64,000 bases of DNA. It comes from Selaginella moellendorffii (taxonomy: Eukaryota > Streptophyta > Lycopodiopsida > Selaginellales > Selaginellaceae). The notes under the pieces are model-generated. The model saw nothing but the letters and a program-made list of their open reading frames with translations. It was not told the origin of the DNA and did no database searches. The first letter of the stretch is position 1. Each line of letters begins with the position of its first letter. A program made the translations under genes and the position numbers. Shown here in pieces: positions 1 through 11,353 of the stretch. The stretch covers positions 2,381,728-2,445,727 of the forward strand of contig NW_003314272.1 of assembly GCF_000143415.4 (NCBI RefSeq), given 5' to 3'.

Positions 1-598
1 GCCCAAAGTGATCATCTCCTAGACTCTAGGGGGTTTAATGAGCTCCAAAAGGATAGTAAGGGGAGGACTTCAATGGAACTAGTTTAGCTAGGAAAGGCTA
101 ATATGATTATGGAAAGTTATAAATCATTAAGTCCTATTGATCTCTAGGATTTTCTCACTATGTGACCATATTTTTAGTCACTATACAAGAGGATTGCTCC
201 TCTTCCTTTACACAATTTAGAACTTTAGGACAACATTTTGAAACACCGTGGCCTTACACAAACTTTATAGGTACTTTCCCCACCTTCCACTCTTAGGTGC
301 TCTAGCCATATGGCTAAAATTAGGTTCCGATGAGCTACACTAGATATCTAAGTAGGTAATGCCACCTATATTTAATTAGGAGCATTGACTATTCAATCTC
401 CTACCAACTCTTAAACATTTTACTAAGTTACCCCACTTGTCCATTTGTGTTCATTCTGGCCTTGGACTCCTCAGTGGTTATATCATCACCCAACACATGA
501 GTAGGGCCTTTGGGCCCTAACCCAGTGATATTGTCAACAAGCATGGCCGTGGATGGAAAGGGACTTGGTAGGGACTAAAGAAGTGACATTAAGGAAGG
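1..598. repeat. Mosaic of LARD-family LTR fragments in both orientations
   Basis: Positions 1-100 resemble the middle of the long LTR at 7497-7610 in the same orientation (the block beginning GCCCAAAG and the purine-rich AGTAAGGGGAGGACT). Positions about 130-520 match the reverse complement of the 7740-7980 part of that LTR. Positions about 520-598 match 8030-8110 in forward orientation. The pieces are rearranged and decayed, which points to nested insertion and inversion. No gene is seen. Confidence 0.6.
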
Positions 599-2305
599 TG
601 TAAGTGACTAATTTTTCCATTCTACTTTAGTCATTTAACCACACTTTCGACTACTTGGAAAAGTCTCATTTACAACTTCTATAAGTCCAATTCAGGACTT
701 GAGGCTTGCTAACCCCGAGAATGGCATCCATGCCACTCAACCTTTGCACTTGGTCCAAGTGCTCCACATGTCCGATCCCATGATCGACACCAAAGGTATC
801 ACTGACATATCAGTTTGTTATGCTAAGACCATGTCTATTCACCTTTGTCATATTGGTGATCCAACACCACCTATATCATAGTCCTATCTCTCAAAGACTA
901 GGCCATCTTTCCATGAATGGTCATCTTAGATCCACTCTTTAGCATCCTTAGGATGCTCGTAAACATAGGGAATAACCTTCTCCAATATCCATTTTTCAAT
1001 CCCCTCTAAGTCCCTTTTTGTCTATGGCCGTATTTGCCAACACTGCCATTGGATCAAGGCTCACAGGCCCGACCACTAAGTCCTCTTATTATTTAGGACT
1101 TACTCACTATGTGATTGCATCCTTGGTCACTACACCAAAGGACTACTCCTCTTCATTTTCACTATCTGGGAATTTGGGATAACATTTTGGAACATCATGG
1201 CCCTATGCAGGCCTCATGGGTACCCTCCCCACCTTCTGCCTTTGGGTGCTCTAGCCATGAGGTTAGAGTGAGGTTCCGTTGAGCCATGCCAGGTATCCAA
1301 GTAAGTAGTGCCACCCATGCTTGGACTGGGAGCATCGACCATTTGATATCTCGAAGGAACTAGAGTCAACTCTTGAACATTTTACCAAGCTACCCCATTT
1401 GTTAGTCTATATTCACTTTAGCTTTGGACTTCCTAGTGGTTATTTCATCACCCAACATCTGGGTACAACCTTCCTAGGCCAAATTGGCTCCACTGGGGTC
1501 CAACCCCCACACTCTCCTTACTATACTTTTGGAACCCCTTGCAGCCACCCCCCCCCTGGGGGATGATCGCTTTGGGCTTTCACCCAATAGCCTGTATTAG
1601 TATTCAGACTTGGACTCGAACTCGAACTCAGACTCAAACTCAGTCTTGGTCTTGGTTTTGAACTCGAATTCGAACTCGGTCTTGGTCTTGGTCTCGGTCT
1701 TAGTCTAAGTTCCATCTCGGACTCCATCTCAAACTCCATCTTGGGTCCATCTCGGGTCTATCTCGAGTCCATCTCAGACTCCATCTCGAACTCCATCTCA
1801 GGTCCATCTCGGACTCCATCTCAGACTCCATCTCGGACTCTATTTCGGGTCCATCTCGAACTCCATCTTAGACTCCATCTCGGGTCCATCTCAGGTCCAT
1901 CTCGGACTCCATCTCGGATCCATCTCAGGTTCATCTCAGACTCCATCTCGGGTCCATCTCGGACTCCACCTTGGATCCATCTCAGACTCCATCTCGGGTC
2001 CATCTTGGACTCCATCTCACATCCATTTTGGATTCCATCTCGGGTCCATCTCGAACTCCATCTCGGACTCCATCTTGGACTCCATCTCAGACTCCATCTT
2101 GGGTCCATCTCGGACTCTATCTCAATATTTCCATGTTTTTAGAGACTCACTTAGTGCTTGCTTCGGGCTCGTTCCTCGAGCCCTTCATTGGGAGTTCCAC
2201 TCTTACTCTCGACTTTTCAAGTTGGAGCTTTTTAATCCAAACCTATTACACTCGTTTGGCTTCCGCCTCGGCTCCACTTTGGGGCTTAGGGATTTGTGTA
2301 TCACA
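599..2305 (-). mobile_element. Solo-like LTR of the LARD family, minus orientation
   Basis: This is an almost full-length LTR of the family whose reference copy is 6682-8481. On the plus strand it opens with TGTAAGTGAC (the LTR 3' end) and closes with a decayed TGTGATACACAAATCCC (the LTR 5' end, minus strand; the intact copy has TGTGAGACACAAAATCCC). At about 1.7 kb it is close to the 1.8 kb of the intact copy. It carries the family's 12-bp minisatellite at 1729-2127. No primer-binding site follows it on the minus strand, so it is either a solo LTR or a remnant of a rearranged element. Confidence 0.7.
1729..2127 (-). repeat. 12-bp minisatellite inside the LTR
   Basis: Tandem imperfect 12-bp units of the type CCATCTCGGACT and CCATCTCGGGTC, read on the plus strand. 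The array keeps several frames open and produces long but meaningless serine/proline/tryptophan-rich translations. The same array, in the same place relative to the LTR start, occurs at 6912-7480 and 27440-27750, and a related one in the LTRs of the chromovirus at 31054-38483. Confidence 0.9.
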
Positions 2306-2307
2306 GA

Positions 2308-2690
2308 AGGGTGTTCCCCATGTCTCCGAGCATTCTAAGGATGCTAATATATGGTCTTGGGATGATCATTCATGGATAGATAGCCCAATCTTTGAAAGAT
2401 AGGATTATGGCACAGGTGGTCTTGGATTACTAATGAGATAGAGCTAAATGGATATGGCTTTAGCATAATAGATTGAGATGTCAATGGTACCTTTAGGGTG
2501 TTTATTATGGGATCGGATGCATAGAGCACTTGGACTAAGTGTAAAGGCTAAATAGTATAGATGCCATTCACGGGGCTAACAAGTCCCTAAGTTAGGAGTA
2601 AGATTTATAGAGGTTGTGAGTGAGGCTCCACCAAATGGTCAAAAGTGTGATTAAGTGACTAAAGTAGAATGGAAAATTTAGTCACTTACA
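2308..2690 (+). mobile_element. 3' part of a LARD-family LTR, plus orientation
   Basis: The segment matches 8100-8481 of the reference LTR (common blocks GCATTCTAAGGATGCTAA and GACTAAAGTAGAATGGAAAA) and ends in CTTACA like it. It abuts the inverted LTR at 599-2305 head to head, giving a palindromic junction. No primer-binding site follows position 2690, so it is a fragment. Confidence 0.7.
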
Positions 2691-2899
2691 CAATATTTAT
2701 TAACTATTTTTTTATCTCAATCTTGAGCTTGTCTTATATTCAACTTTGCTAACTCAAACTTGTCTTACATATCCTCCAGAAAATCACAAGCATAAGACAC
2801 CTAAACCAAACAGCTTATAGCCATACATTGCAATAAATGGAGACATGCCAATAACTTATTAATGAGTGTTATTGTGAGAAAATTGAAGCAAAGGTAATT

Positions 2900-5830
2900 A
2901 CTTCTCCTATACACTTTATTGAGTCAAGTTTCCTATAAAAACTTTATCATATTTTTTAATAGTTGATTCATGTGTTTTGTCTACCCACCTAATTATAGAT
3001 GCTCACCAGTACTTATGCTCAACCTAGTCTTTAGCTTCTCTAGCTTCTATTTGCCAAAACTTTTAGATGTGAATTTGGGATCCTAATCACTCACAATGTC
3101 ACCTGGCAAACCATAGAGATTGAATAATTGGTTTATAAACAATTAAGAAAGTTCAAAACCTTTAATTGTCATCTTCACTAAGAAAAAGTGAGCCATCTTC
3201 ATTAAACAATCCACAATAACCCAAATAGCATCATTTCCTCGAAAGATCTTAAGTAAACTAGTGATATAAAATCTATCAAAATGCTATCCCACTTATCTTT
3301 GGATACATATAGAGGATGATAAAGGCGAGCAAGCTTCTGATGATCAACTTTGACCACTTGGCAGGTCAAATAACCACATATATACTTCTCAACATCTAAT
3401 TTCATCCTAGGCTAAAAGAAATGCCTCTTCACCAACACATATGTCCTTAGTACCCTTAGCTGTCCAGCATTTGGCATATTATAACACTCAACAAAAATAT
3501 TTTTGATGAGTTTATCATCTCATATCTCTATCATTCTTCAAATCTATGGAGGTGTCCCTCAATAAAACCTTCATGCAAATATCAGTGATAAAGGAGTTGA
3601 AGTCAACAAAGTCTTTAAGCTTATTCAAGAGATCATTAAATAACTTCACAAAGGAATTTCCTATAGAAACTCTTGGCAGCCTCAAATATCCTTTTGATGA
3701 CTGAAATAATGGAGACACTAATTTAGAATTTTGATTTATATAGATAATGTTGCCATTCCTTTACAACAATGATCACAACATATAACTCCTTATTTCAAAT
3801 TCCATTGTGTGGCATCACACTTATGGCTTATGTATGCTAGAGGATGCCCAAATTGAAGCAATACAACCCTAATAGCAATATCACTCACATCTATTTTGAC
3901 CATTAGAGGCTTCTTAAGATAAAAAAACTTCAATACGAGAGCAAAAACACAACACTATTTCAATCATTAAAATATCACTTGACATTTTTTATCCCAACCA
4001 TGAATAATAGCATGTTTTGACATGTTCTAAAGAAGATTGATCAAGGGAGCAACTATCTTTAAAAAGTTGTTCACAAATCGATGAAAAACTCCAGCTATAC
4101 TAAGGAAACTACAAAAATCATACACTATCAAAGGTATAAGCTAATAAATGATAACTTAGATCTTTGTAGTATTAACTCACTAAAATCAAATGCCCACAAT
4201 ATCCAATCTCCTCTAAAAAAAACCTGCACTTGAATAACTAAGTAGAGTTTATTGTTTCTCAAGAGTTGCAAAACACTTTGCACATGCATCTTATATTCCT
4301 CCATTGTAGAGCTAAACACTAAGATATCATCCAAGTAATCGATTGCAAACTTCTCCAAGTAAGGTTATAAAACTTGATTCATCAACCTTTGAAAAGTCAC
4401 AAAAGCATTTGTCAAACCAAATGGCATTACCAAAAACTCGTAGTCATCTGTCCTCATCCAAAATATAATCTTTAGAATATCCTCTAGCTTGACACAAATC
4501 TAATGATACCCTTTGCCTCAAATCAATCTTTATAAAATATCAAGCACTACGAAGATGATCGAGTAAATCATTGAAATGAAGAATTGGGAATATATTTTTC
4601 ACCATTCTATCATTCAATCCCTTATAGTTCACATGTTATGTACCATTTTCCTTCTTGATCATCATCACTAGAGTAGACTAAAATGACTTACTTGAGACTT
4701 ACTTATTTGTAACCACTCTTTTCAAAGGTATTCAATAAGCTACTTATTGATCTCCTCATCTTCAATAGGACTAGTATCAATTGGCTGTCAATGATAAAGA
4801 GTAACTCTAGGAACCAAGTTGATTTTATGTTAAATCCCATGTTCCAAAGGCAAACCATTAGGAAACTTATTTGAAAATAAGTCATGGAACTCCTTCTATT
4901 TCAAAGCATTAATCAATCAAGTATCACTATTCTCTGTGTTGAGAATCTCTTTCATAGTGCCACCAATTGTGATATGCTAAATATTGCACTCCCAATTGAT
5001 CCTTAGCTTCCTATCATAAAACCATTCCTTCCCAAGAATAATATATATGACCAAGATCCATAACTTAGAATGAAGGATGGTCAAGGAACCCCTAAACAGT
5101 CAAAGGAACACTCAGAGCCTATTCACTATAAACATGAGTGCTATATCCATTTGTTACAACCACTTTATAAATTATTGAGTTCTTTTTCATAAGCAAACCA
5201 AGTTTCTTCACCACTTTGGAAAATCAAAAAGTTATGTGTAACATTTGGATTGAAAAGAATATTAATTCACTACTTTGAGTGTCCCTCTTAGCCTTCATAA
5301 GTTGATTGCATATAGCACCATTGAGTTAATATGAACTTGAAACTTTCACCACAGGATGTGAAATAGATTCCACCACATTCACTTTAATATTCTTCTTTCA
5401 AGAAAATAATCTTTGCATTAATGTCTAGCTTTGTGGCACTAAAAATAATTACCCTCCACTTTATTCCTCTCACGTTGGTCTGAATGAAATTTTTTTGCCT
5501 CATTGCTATCTTCATTCTTCAAGCTCTAATGTAACAATGGCTATTTCTTCCCTGAATAAGCTAATTGGTCATTATGTTGACTTCTTTGTTGATCATTGCA
5601 TTGACCATTGAGTTGATAAGTGGTTTTCACAAAAGATTTTAGACTTAGTGATAGCATTAGTCAACATTATTAAAAAATCCTTTTTAACCTTTTGTTACAC
5701 ATCCACTAAATTTAAACCTTTAATGAAACATTACACATTTAGCAACTCATTATAGATGCCCATAAGACTAAGGTAAAGATCATAGAACTTATGGGTATAT
5801 GCATTAAATGATAAAGTCCCCTACTTGATC
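2900..5830 (-). pseudogene. Highly decayed Ty3/gypsy gag-pol relic
   Basis: Minus-strand fragments appear in gypsy order. Around 5550-5650 are possible gag remnants. At 4128-4358 is a reverse-transcriptase piece with an intact YLDDILVFS catalytic box followed by an EEYKMHV motif. At 3202-3405 is an integrase N-terminal/core junction with a CGYLTCQVVK zinc-knuckle relic and a DFISLV remnant of the first catalytic aspartate region. Stops and frameshifts occur throughout and the sequence is A+T-rich, as expected for an old copy eroded by C-to-T mutation. No LTRs can be paired with it. Confidence 0.6.
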
Positions 5831-6681
5831 TCTAGGAGTGCAAACCATACTTGAGCTCACGAGTTAAAAAGTTGAGCTCGTGAGTTGAGCTAAAGTTTTA
5901 ATTATATTTTAATACAAACATTAAAAACTTTAAAATATTACGGTTATGGCAAACTTAATAATTTCATAATTCTTTACATATTATATAGATAAAAAATGTT
6001 CTAAGGAACACTTCTTGTTCTAACAATTTAAATATTTACTACATGCTATAATAGGGATGTTTGTTAGAATATAAAATAAGATATTTGCAGAAAAAGTATT
6101 CTTGTCACTCCCTTAAATCTGTACTTTGTGCTTTTTGGCTAGTAAATGTTAGATTTATTAGAACTAAAAAATTATTAAATTCGAAATAAGATTCTACGTA
6201 AAGCCATATAACCATTTGAAAGAAAAAAAAACATTAATGTAAGCTTATTGCATATAAAAGAAAGACTTAGTTCTTTTCTAGAATAAAGGGTTTGTTATAG
6301 CATACTATTTAAAATTTATAGATCTTCATTCACACTCTTATTCGAAAAAAGGGAAATACACACAAATGTTTATAAGTTCTAGTATTGGTAATTTTTACTC
6401 TCACAATTTTTCTTCCCAAGGTTTAAGGGCTAGGAGATGCAATAACTATCCCATTGCACAACATAACCAAAGAATAAAAAAGAAGATAGTGAGGATAGTG
6501 ATCATGAGTTATAAATAAATGCAATGACAAAGGGCACAATAAATTGGGTGAAAAAAAATGCCCTCTTACTTGTTGCAATTCTACCACTTTCAAAAAATGC
6601 CTTATATGTTTTCTAGTGTTTGGTGGAAACAATGGCGATGATCACTATGATGGTATATATGCTCTTGTGACACTTTGCAAC

Positions 6682-8481
6682 TGTGAGACACAAAATCCCT
6701 AGGCCCCAAAGTGGAGCTGGAAAGGTGCCATGTGGTAGTGGCCGAAGCGAAAGCCAAACGAGCATAACACGTTTGGACTAAAAGTTCCGATTTGGAAGGT
6801 TGAGAGCGGGAGTGGAACTCCCAACAAAGTGCTCGAGGAACAAGCATGAAGCGAGCAATAAGCAAGGCTCCAAAAAGGGACACAAAAAGGACCAACACAT
6901 GACACGTGGAAGTGTCCGAGATGGAGTCCGAGGCGGACCCTAGTTGGAGTCTGATATGGAGTCCGAAGTGGAGTCTGAGATGGAGTCCGATATGGAGTCC
7001 GAGATGGACCCGAAGTGGAGTCCGAGATGGAGTCCAATATGGAGTCCAAGATGGACCCGAAGTGGAGTCCGAGGTGGACCGAGACGGAGTCCGAGATGGA
7101 CCCAAGATGGAGTCCGAGATGGAGTCCGAGATGGAGTCCGAGATGGACCTGAGATGGAGTCCGAGATGGAGTCCGAGGTGGACCGAGACGGAGTCCGAGA
7201 TGGACCCGAGATGGAGTACGAGATGGACCAAGATGGAGTCCGAGATGGAGTCCGAGATGGACCGAGACGGAGTCCGAGATGGAGTTCGAGATGGAGTCCG
7301 AGAAGGACCCGAGATGGAGTCCGAGGTTGAGACCGAGACCGGGACCGAGACCGAGACCGAGACCAAGACCGGGACCGAGACCGAGACCGGGACTGGGACC
7401 GAGACCGAGACCGAGGCCAAGGCTGAGACCGAGCCCGAGCCCGAGCCCGAGTCCGAGTCCGAGTCCGAGTCCGAGTTCGAGTATGAGAGGGTGAAAGCCC
7501 AAAGCGTTCGTCTCCCAGACCCTGAGGGGTTTGGTGAGCTCCAAAAGTATAGTAGGGGGAGGACTGCAGTGGAGCCAGCTTTGCCAGGAAAGGCCAGTTT
7601 GGCCTAGGAAGGCCAGACCCAGTGTTGGGTGATGAACTGACCACTGGGAAGTCCAAGACTAGAGTGAATATGGACCGACAAGCGGGGTAGCTTGGTGAAG
7701 TGTTCAAGAGCCGGCTCTAGTTCCCCCGGGAGATCGACTAGCCGATGCTCCCAGTCCAATTGTGGGTGGCACTACCTACTTGGATACCAAGCGTGGCTCA
7801 ACAGAACCTCGCTCTAAGCCCATGGCTAGAGCACCTAAAGGCGAAAGGTGGGGAGAGTACCCAGGTGGCTCGCGTAAGGCCACGGTGTTCCGAAATGTTG
7901 TCCCAAAGGCCCAGACTGTGGAAAGGAAGAGGAGCAGTCCTCTGGGGTAGTGACCAAGGACACAGTTGTGTGGTGAGGAAGTCCCAGAGGACCATGGGAC
8001 TTAGGGGTCGGGCCTGTGGGCCTCGATTCAGTGGCAGTGTTGGCAAACACGGCCAGGGGCAGAAAGGGACTTGGTAGGAACTGACAAAGGGACTTTGGGG
8101 AAGGCAGTTCCCCAGGTCTGTGGGCATTCTAAGGATGCTAAGGAGTGGATCTAGGATGACCACTCGTGGACAGATGGCCCAGTCTTGGAGAGACGGGATT
8201 GTGATGCAAGTGGTATTGGACCACTAGTGCGGCAAAGGTGAATGGGCATGGCCTTAGCGTAACGGGCCGATATGTCAGTGGTGCATTTGGGTGTAGGTCT
8301 TGGGACCGGACATATGGAGCACTTGGACTAAGTGCAAGCGATGAGTGGCATGGATGCCATTCTTGGGCTAGCAAGCCCCAAGTCCTGAATTGGACTTAAG
8401 GAGGTTGTGAATGAGACTCCTCCAAGCGGTCGAAGGTGTGGTTAAGTGACTAAAGTAGAATGGAAAAATTAGTCGCTTACA
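6682..8481 (+). repeat. 5' LTR of the LARD-like element (1800 bp)
   Basis: The LTR starts TGTGAGACACAAAATCCC and ends AGTCGCTTACA directly before the primer-binding site. It contains the minisatellite at 6912-7480, then a conserved block GGGTGAAAGCCCAAAGCG near 7490 and a promoter-like AAAAGTATAGTAGGGGGAGG near 7542. Both blocks recur in the LTRs of the chromovirus at 31054-38483 (for example near 31755-31820 in reverse), which argues for common ancestry of the two LTR families. Confidence 0.8.
6912..7480 (+). repeat. 12-bp and 6-bp purine-rich minisatellite
   Basis: The first part (6912-7325) is built of GAGATGGAGTCC-type 12-bp units with GACCGA variants. The second part (7326-7480) changes to 6-bp GACCGA, GAGCCC and GAGTCC units. 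The strand bias is extreme, with purines on the sense strand. Long overlapping open frames on both strands here are composition artefacts. Confidence 0.92.
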
Positions 8482-8484
8482 ACT

Positions 8485-8496
8485 TGGTATCGGAGC
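8485..8496 (+). other. Primer-binding site (initiator tRNA-Met type)
   Basis: TGGTATCGGAGC lies 3 nt after the LTR end. It differs at one base from the common plant PBS TGGTATCAGAGC, which pairs with the 3' end of initiator methionine tRNA. The sister copy in reverse at 17080-17091 has the perfect 12-nt match. Confidence 0.85.
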
Positions 8497-10975
8497 TGTT
8501 CCTTAGTCCGACTTTTATTGGTGCTCAAGTATATCACCATTGATGTTGGCATTGGAAGGTCCTAGGAGGGGGCCTATCCTTGAGGAGTAGCATGTCGAGA
8601 GGACATGGCTCTCCACTCAAGTTCATGCGTGAACTTGGGCACGATGTGGTGGATAGGAAAGGGCCAATAATAGAACGACTTTGGGATCTTGGGAACAGTA
8701 TAAGGTTTCCTCTGAGAGCTGAGGATGTGATCCAGATGAGCGTTTGACGCAGCAAACGGGCTAACGTAGTTGTGGTAAACAACTATAATTGGGATCACGG
8801 GAAAGATGTAGACTCCAAAATAATAAAGGAGTCACAAAATTACCCTCATATAGTTGAGGCCGGTGCTCATAACTTTGAGACTGGAATTGATGACCATGGG
8901 AGGTCAAATATAGGAGAGGACACAAGTCCTCGAAATGGTAGCTGAGGTTACCCTTGATAAATGCTGAAACAACCCAAGGAGTTGGGGATGTACTTAGAGG
9001 ATGAGTTGGTATTCTCATCACATGGACAAGTGGTCCTAAGAGGCATAAGGTTGCCCCAAGAGAACAAATCAAGTGTCGGAGTAACACTTGCAAAGATGGT
9101 CCTTGTGAGTAGGACCTGAATACAAGAAGTTGTATTCCAGTGAGCTAGCACCTCAAAGGTAGGACCTCATGGGTCATCGGATGACAAAGTCCAAAAAGCT
9201 GGATGACTCCAATAGAGTCAAGGAATAATCCTAAAAGATTGATGGAAGCATTTGGACTGAGTGGTACCCCACGAAGGATGGGGGGCTTCATAGGATCCAA
9301 GGATGAGAACAGAGGGTATCTCATCGATGGCAAAATGTGCCATGCTAAAGTCGTGGGAAGGGTGTTCCCAAAAGAAAACAACTTTGAAACAAAGTTGTGT
9401 GTGACCTCTATGGTGCAATACTAACGGTTGGTTGGCATGAGAAAGAGTGGTATTGGTCTTGGCAAAACCTTAGACACAAAGAAGAAGTGTCATAGAGGTA
9501 GGCTCGTGGAGCCGATGGTGTGGACACACCAAATGTGCCAAGGTGTGGTACCTTGAGGCTATGTTGGTGGGTTCATGAGAACCCCTTGCCAAAGGAATCC
9601 CAATGGAAATGGGAATGGCATAGCCTAAGTTGCAGAGCATGCAGTTGGAGTGTGGTGACCCAGATAATGATGGAGGTGTGGAAGCACCAGCAATGAGTTG
9701 TAGAACTTAACAACTATGAGGCAACTAAGCAAGAGGTGCAAAATAATTGGTTAAACGGGTAGAAGGTAGCTACCCAAGCCTTCTTAATGGCATAAGGAAG
9801 TTGGATATACCCTTACGGGGGATAAGTTGCTTATGTTGCAATATGGTAAGTCAATGTCATGAAAGGAAATACTCATTGTCAAGGAAGCCGTCATTGGGAC
9901 ACCAGAACGCTCTAGAACACCAGGAGGTGGTGTTTGATGTTGCAAGGGCAATAGATAAGGCCCAAGGGACTAAGTCCCTAGCGAATGATGGATAGAAGGT
10001 GCTATCCAAATGTCCAAGGTGGCGGAGACAGGAGAAGACTGTCTACTTGAATTGGACAAAGCCAAAAATGGAATTTTGGCAAGGCTAGCAATGGGCATGT
10101 AAAGGCCCATAAGCAACAACGTAATCTCGGTGTGTGGGATTATAGGGTGAGCATACTTGGATTAAGGAACCACTCCCTAGGCTATCGGGTAGGTTCATCC
10201 CTAAGAATACTTGCTAAGGCATGATAGAAAGTGCAAAGATATCCTCCTGGTCTGGAGGAGAATGACCAAAGGAAAGGTGTGAAGCCAAAAGCAAGAAGTA
10301 AGGGGGTAGAATTGAATCATAGGAATCGAAGGGTATAACCAAGGTTGGTTATGCTAGCTGGGAGTGGAGAATCAAGTGGGGGCTCGAGGGTGTTGCCGCT
10401 AGCAACCGTGATGCCATGGAGAGTCTAAAATATGGAATTGTCCATGTTAGACTATATAGTAATTGGAAAGCTTGCAAAAAGGGAGGCCTTAGCAAGCTAA
10501 GGGACAGGGTTCCTTCAAGGTTCCCAAAGATGATTCTAGGTAGCTTAGTACCTAGAAAGGCCAAGGGTAAATGGTTCAAAGCACGCGCGAAATCAGAGTG
10601 GCACAGCAGAAGCGTGGTCTTGAAGCTTGCCATGAGGCAAGGCTATCAAGGTTAGGGAAGTAGTTCCCGAGTGTTCAAAGAGAGGGCTTTGAACGAAAGT
10701 CGATGATCAAGGGCTTTCACGCTTGTGCAGGAACCATGTTACAGTGGTCGGAGGACTTGCCAAAGTGAGATTGGCAAGTCAGGGGAACAAATACCCTAGT
10801 TGAAGGTGATAACTTCAAAAAGGGTGGGCCATGGGGCCAAGCATGGAGGAGTCCATGCATGATCATAGACTTGTCAAGTGAGAAGACTTGGCAATGTGGA
10901 GGAACTAGGTTCCTAAGCTGTGATCTGTAGCGCGCTTTGAGTATAAGTTGGTGCACCGGTATGGGGAGTCACGCC
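8497..10975 (+). other. Non-coding internal region of the LARD-like element
   Basis: There is no recognisable coding sequence here. Open frames are short, in several frames, and lack retroelement motifs. The sequence is collinear with the reverse copy at 15540-17079, so it is a genuine family component and not random flanking DNA. Confidence 0.6.
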
Positions 10976-11353
10976 AGGCATCCTGGGTGATGCCTTCCGT
11001 AGATGCATATACGGAGGTTGGGTTCGAGTCCCAACCCTCTAGTGCTTGGGTTCGAGTCCCAAATCACTAGGGCGTGGTGATGGTTTGGAATATGAGGACA
11101 CTCATATTTCGGTGGTCATGGACTCTCAGTGAGGAGACTGGTTTGGGCACACCGCCAAGCGAGGGATGCCTCGGAGTCGTGATGCACGGTTAGATTGCTT
11201 AGAGTGAAAGCTCGGCATATCTAACTTGAACACTTTGGTGCAAAGGGCACCAAGGACGTGGTGAATGAGATGGGGACACCCAAGTCTCAGTTGCTATGGA
11301 TCCTTGGCCGGAAGGGCTGGCTTGGGCGCACCGCCAAGTGTGGGGGATGCCCC
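10976..11353 (+). other. Array of conserved hairpins in the retroelement 3' internal region
   Basis: Consecutive perfect hairpins are visible: 10976-10995 (7-bp stem AGGCATC), 10996-11015 (6-bp stem TCCGTA), 11016-11036 (7-bp stem GGTTGGG with loop TTCGAGT), 11039-11070 (stem CTAGTG, inner GGG/CCC, again loop TTCGAGT), 11089-11108 (8-bp stem AATATGAG, loop GACA), 11142-11159 (loop GCACACCG) and 11160-11173 (CGAGG, loop GATG). A second copy of the last module lies at 11267-11353 with the same loops but different stems. Counterparts occur at 32243-32472 (minus) and about 15290-15545 (minus). A role in RNA packaging, dimerisation or priming is a guess; the structure is what is seen. Confidence 0.7.

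Noticed and set aside
1741-2402. Repeat proteins rich in SRTPSRT and DGVRDGPEME
   Set aside because: Minisatellite translation inside an LTR, not a gene.
6602-7707. Several overlapping open frames of 230-280 codons on both strands
   Set aside because: All lie in the LTR minisatellite; translations are Ser/Arg/Gly/Leu repeats that exist in up to five frames at once, which is a composition effect.
7745-8163. Open frames of 110-121 codons
   Set aside because: Inside the LARD LTR, both strands, no motif; LTR sequence is not expected to code.
11016-11070. A genuine tRNA gene
   Set aside because: Only T-arm-like hairpins are present; no acceptor stem, D-arm or anticodon arm can be closed around them.
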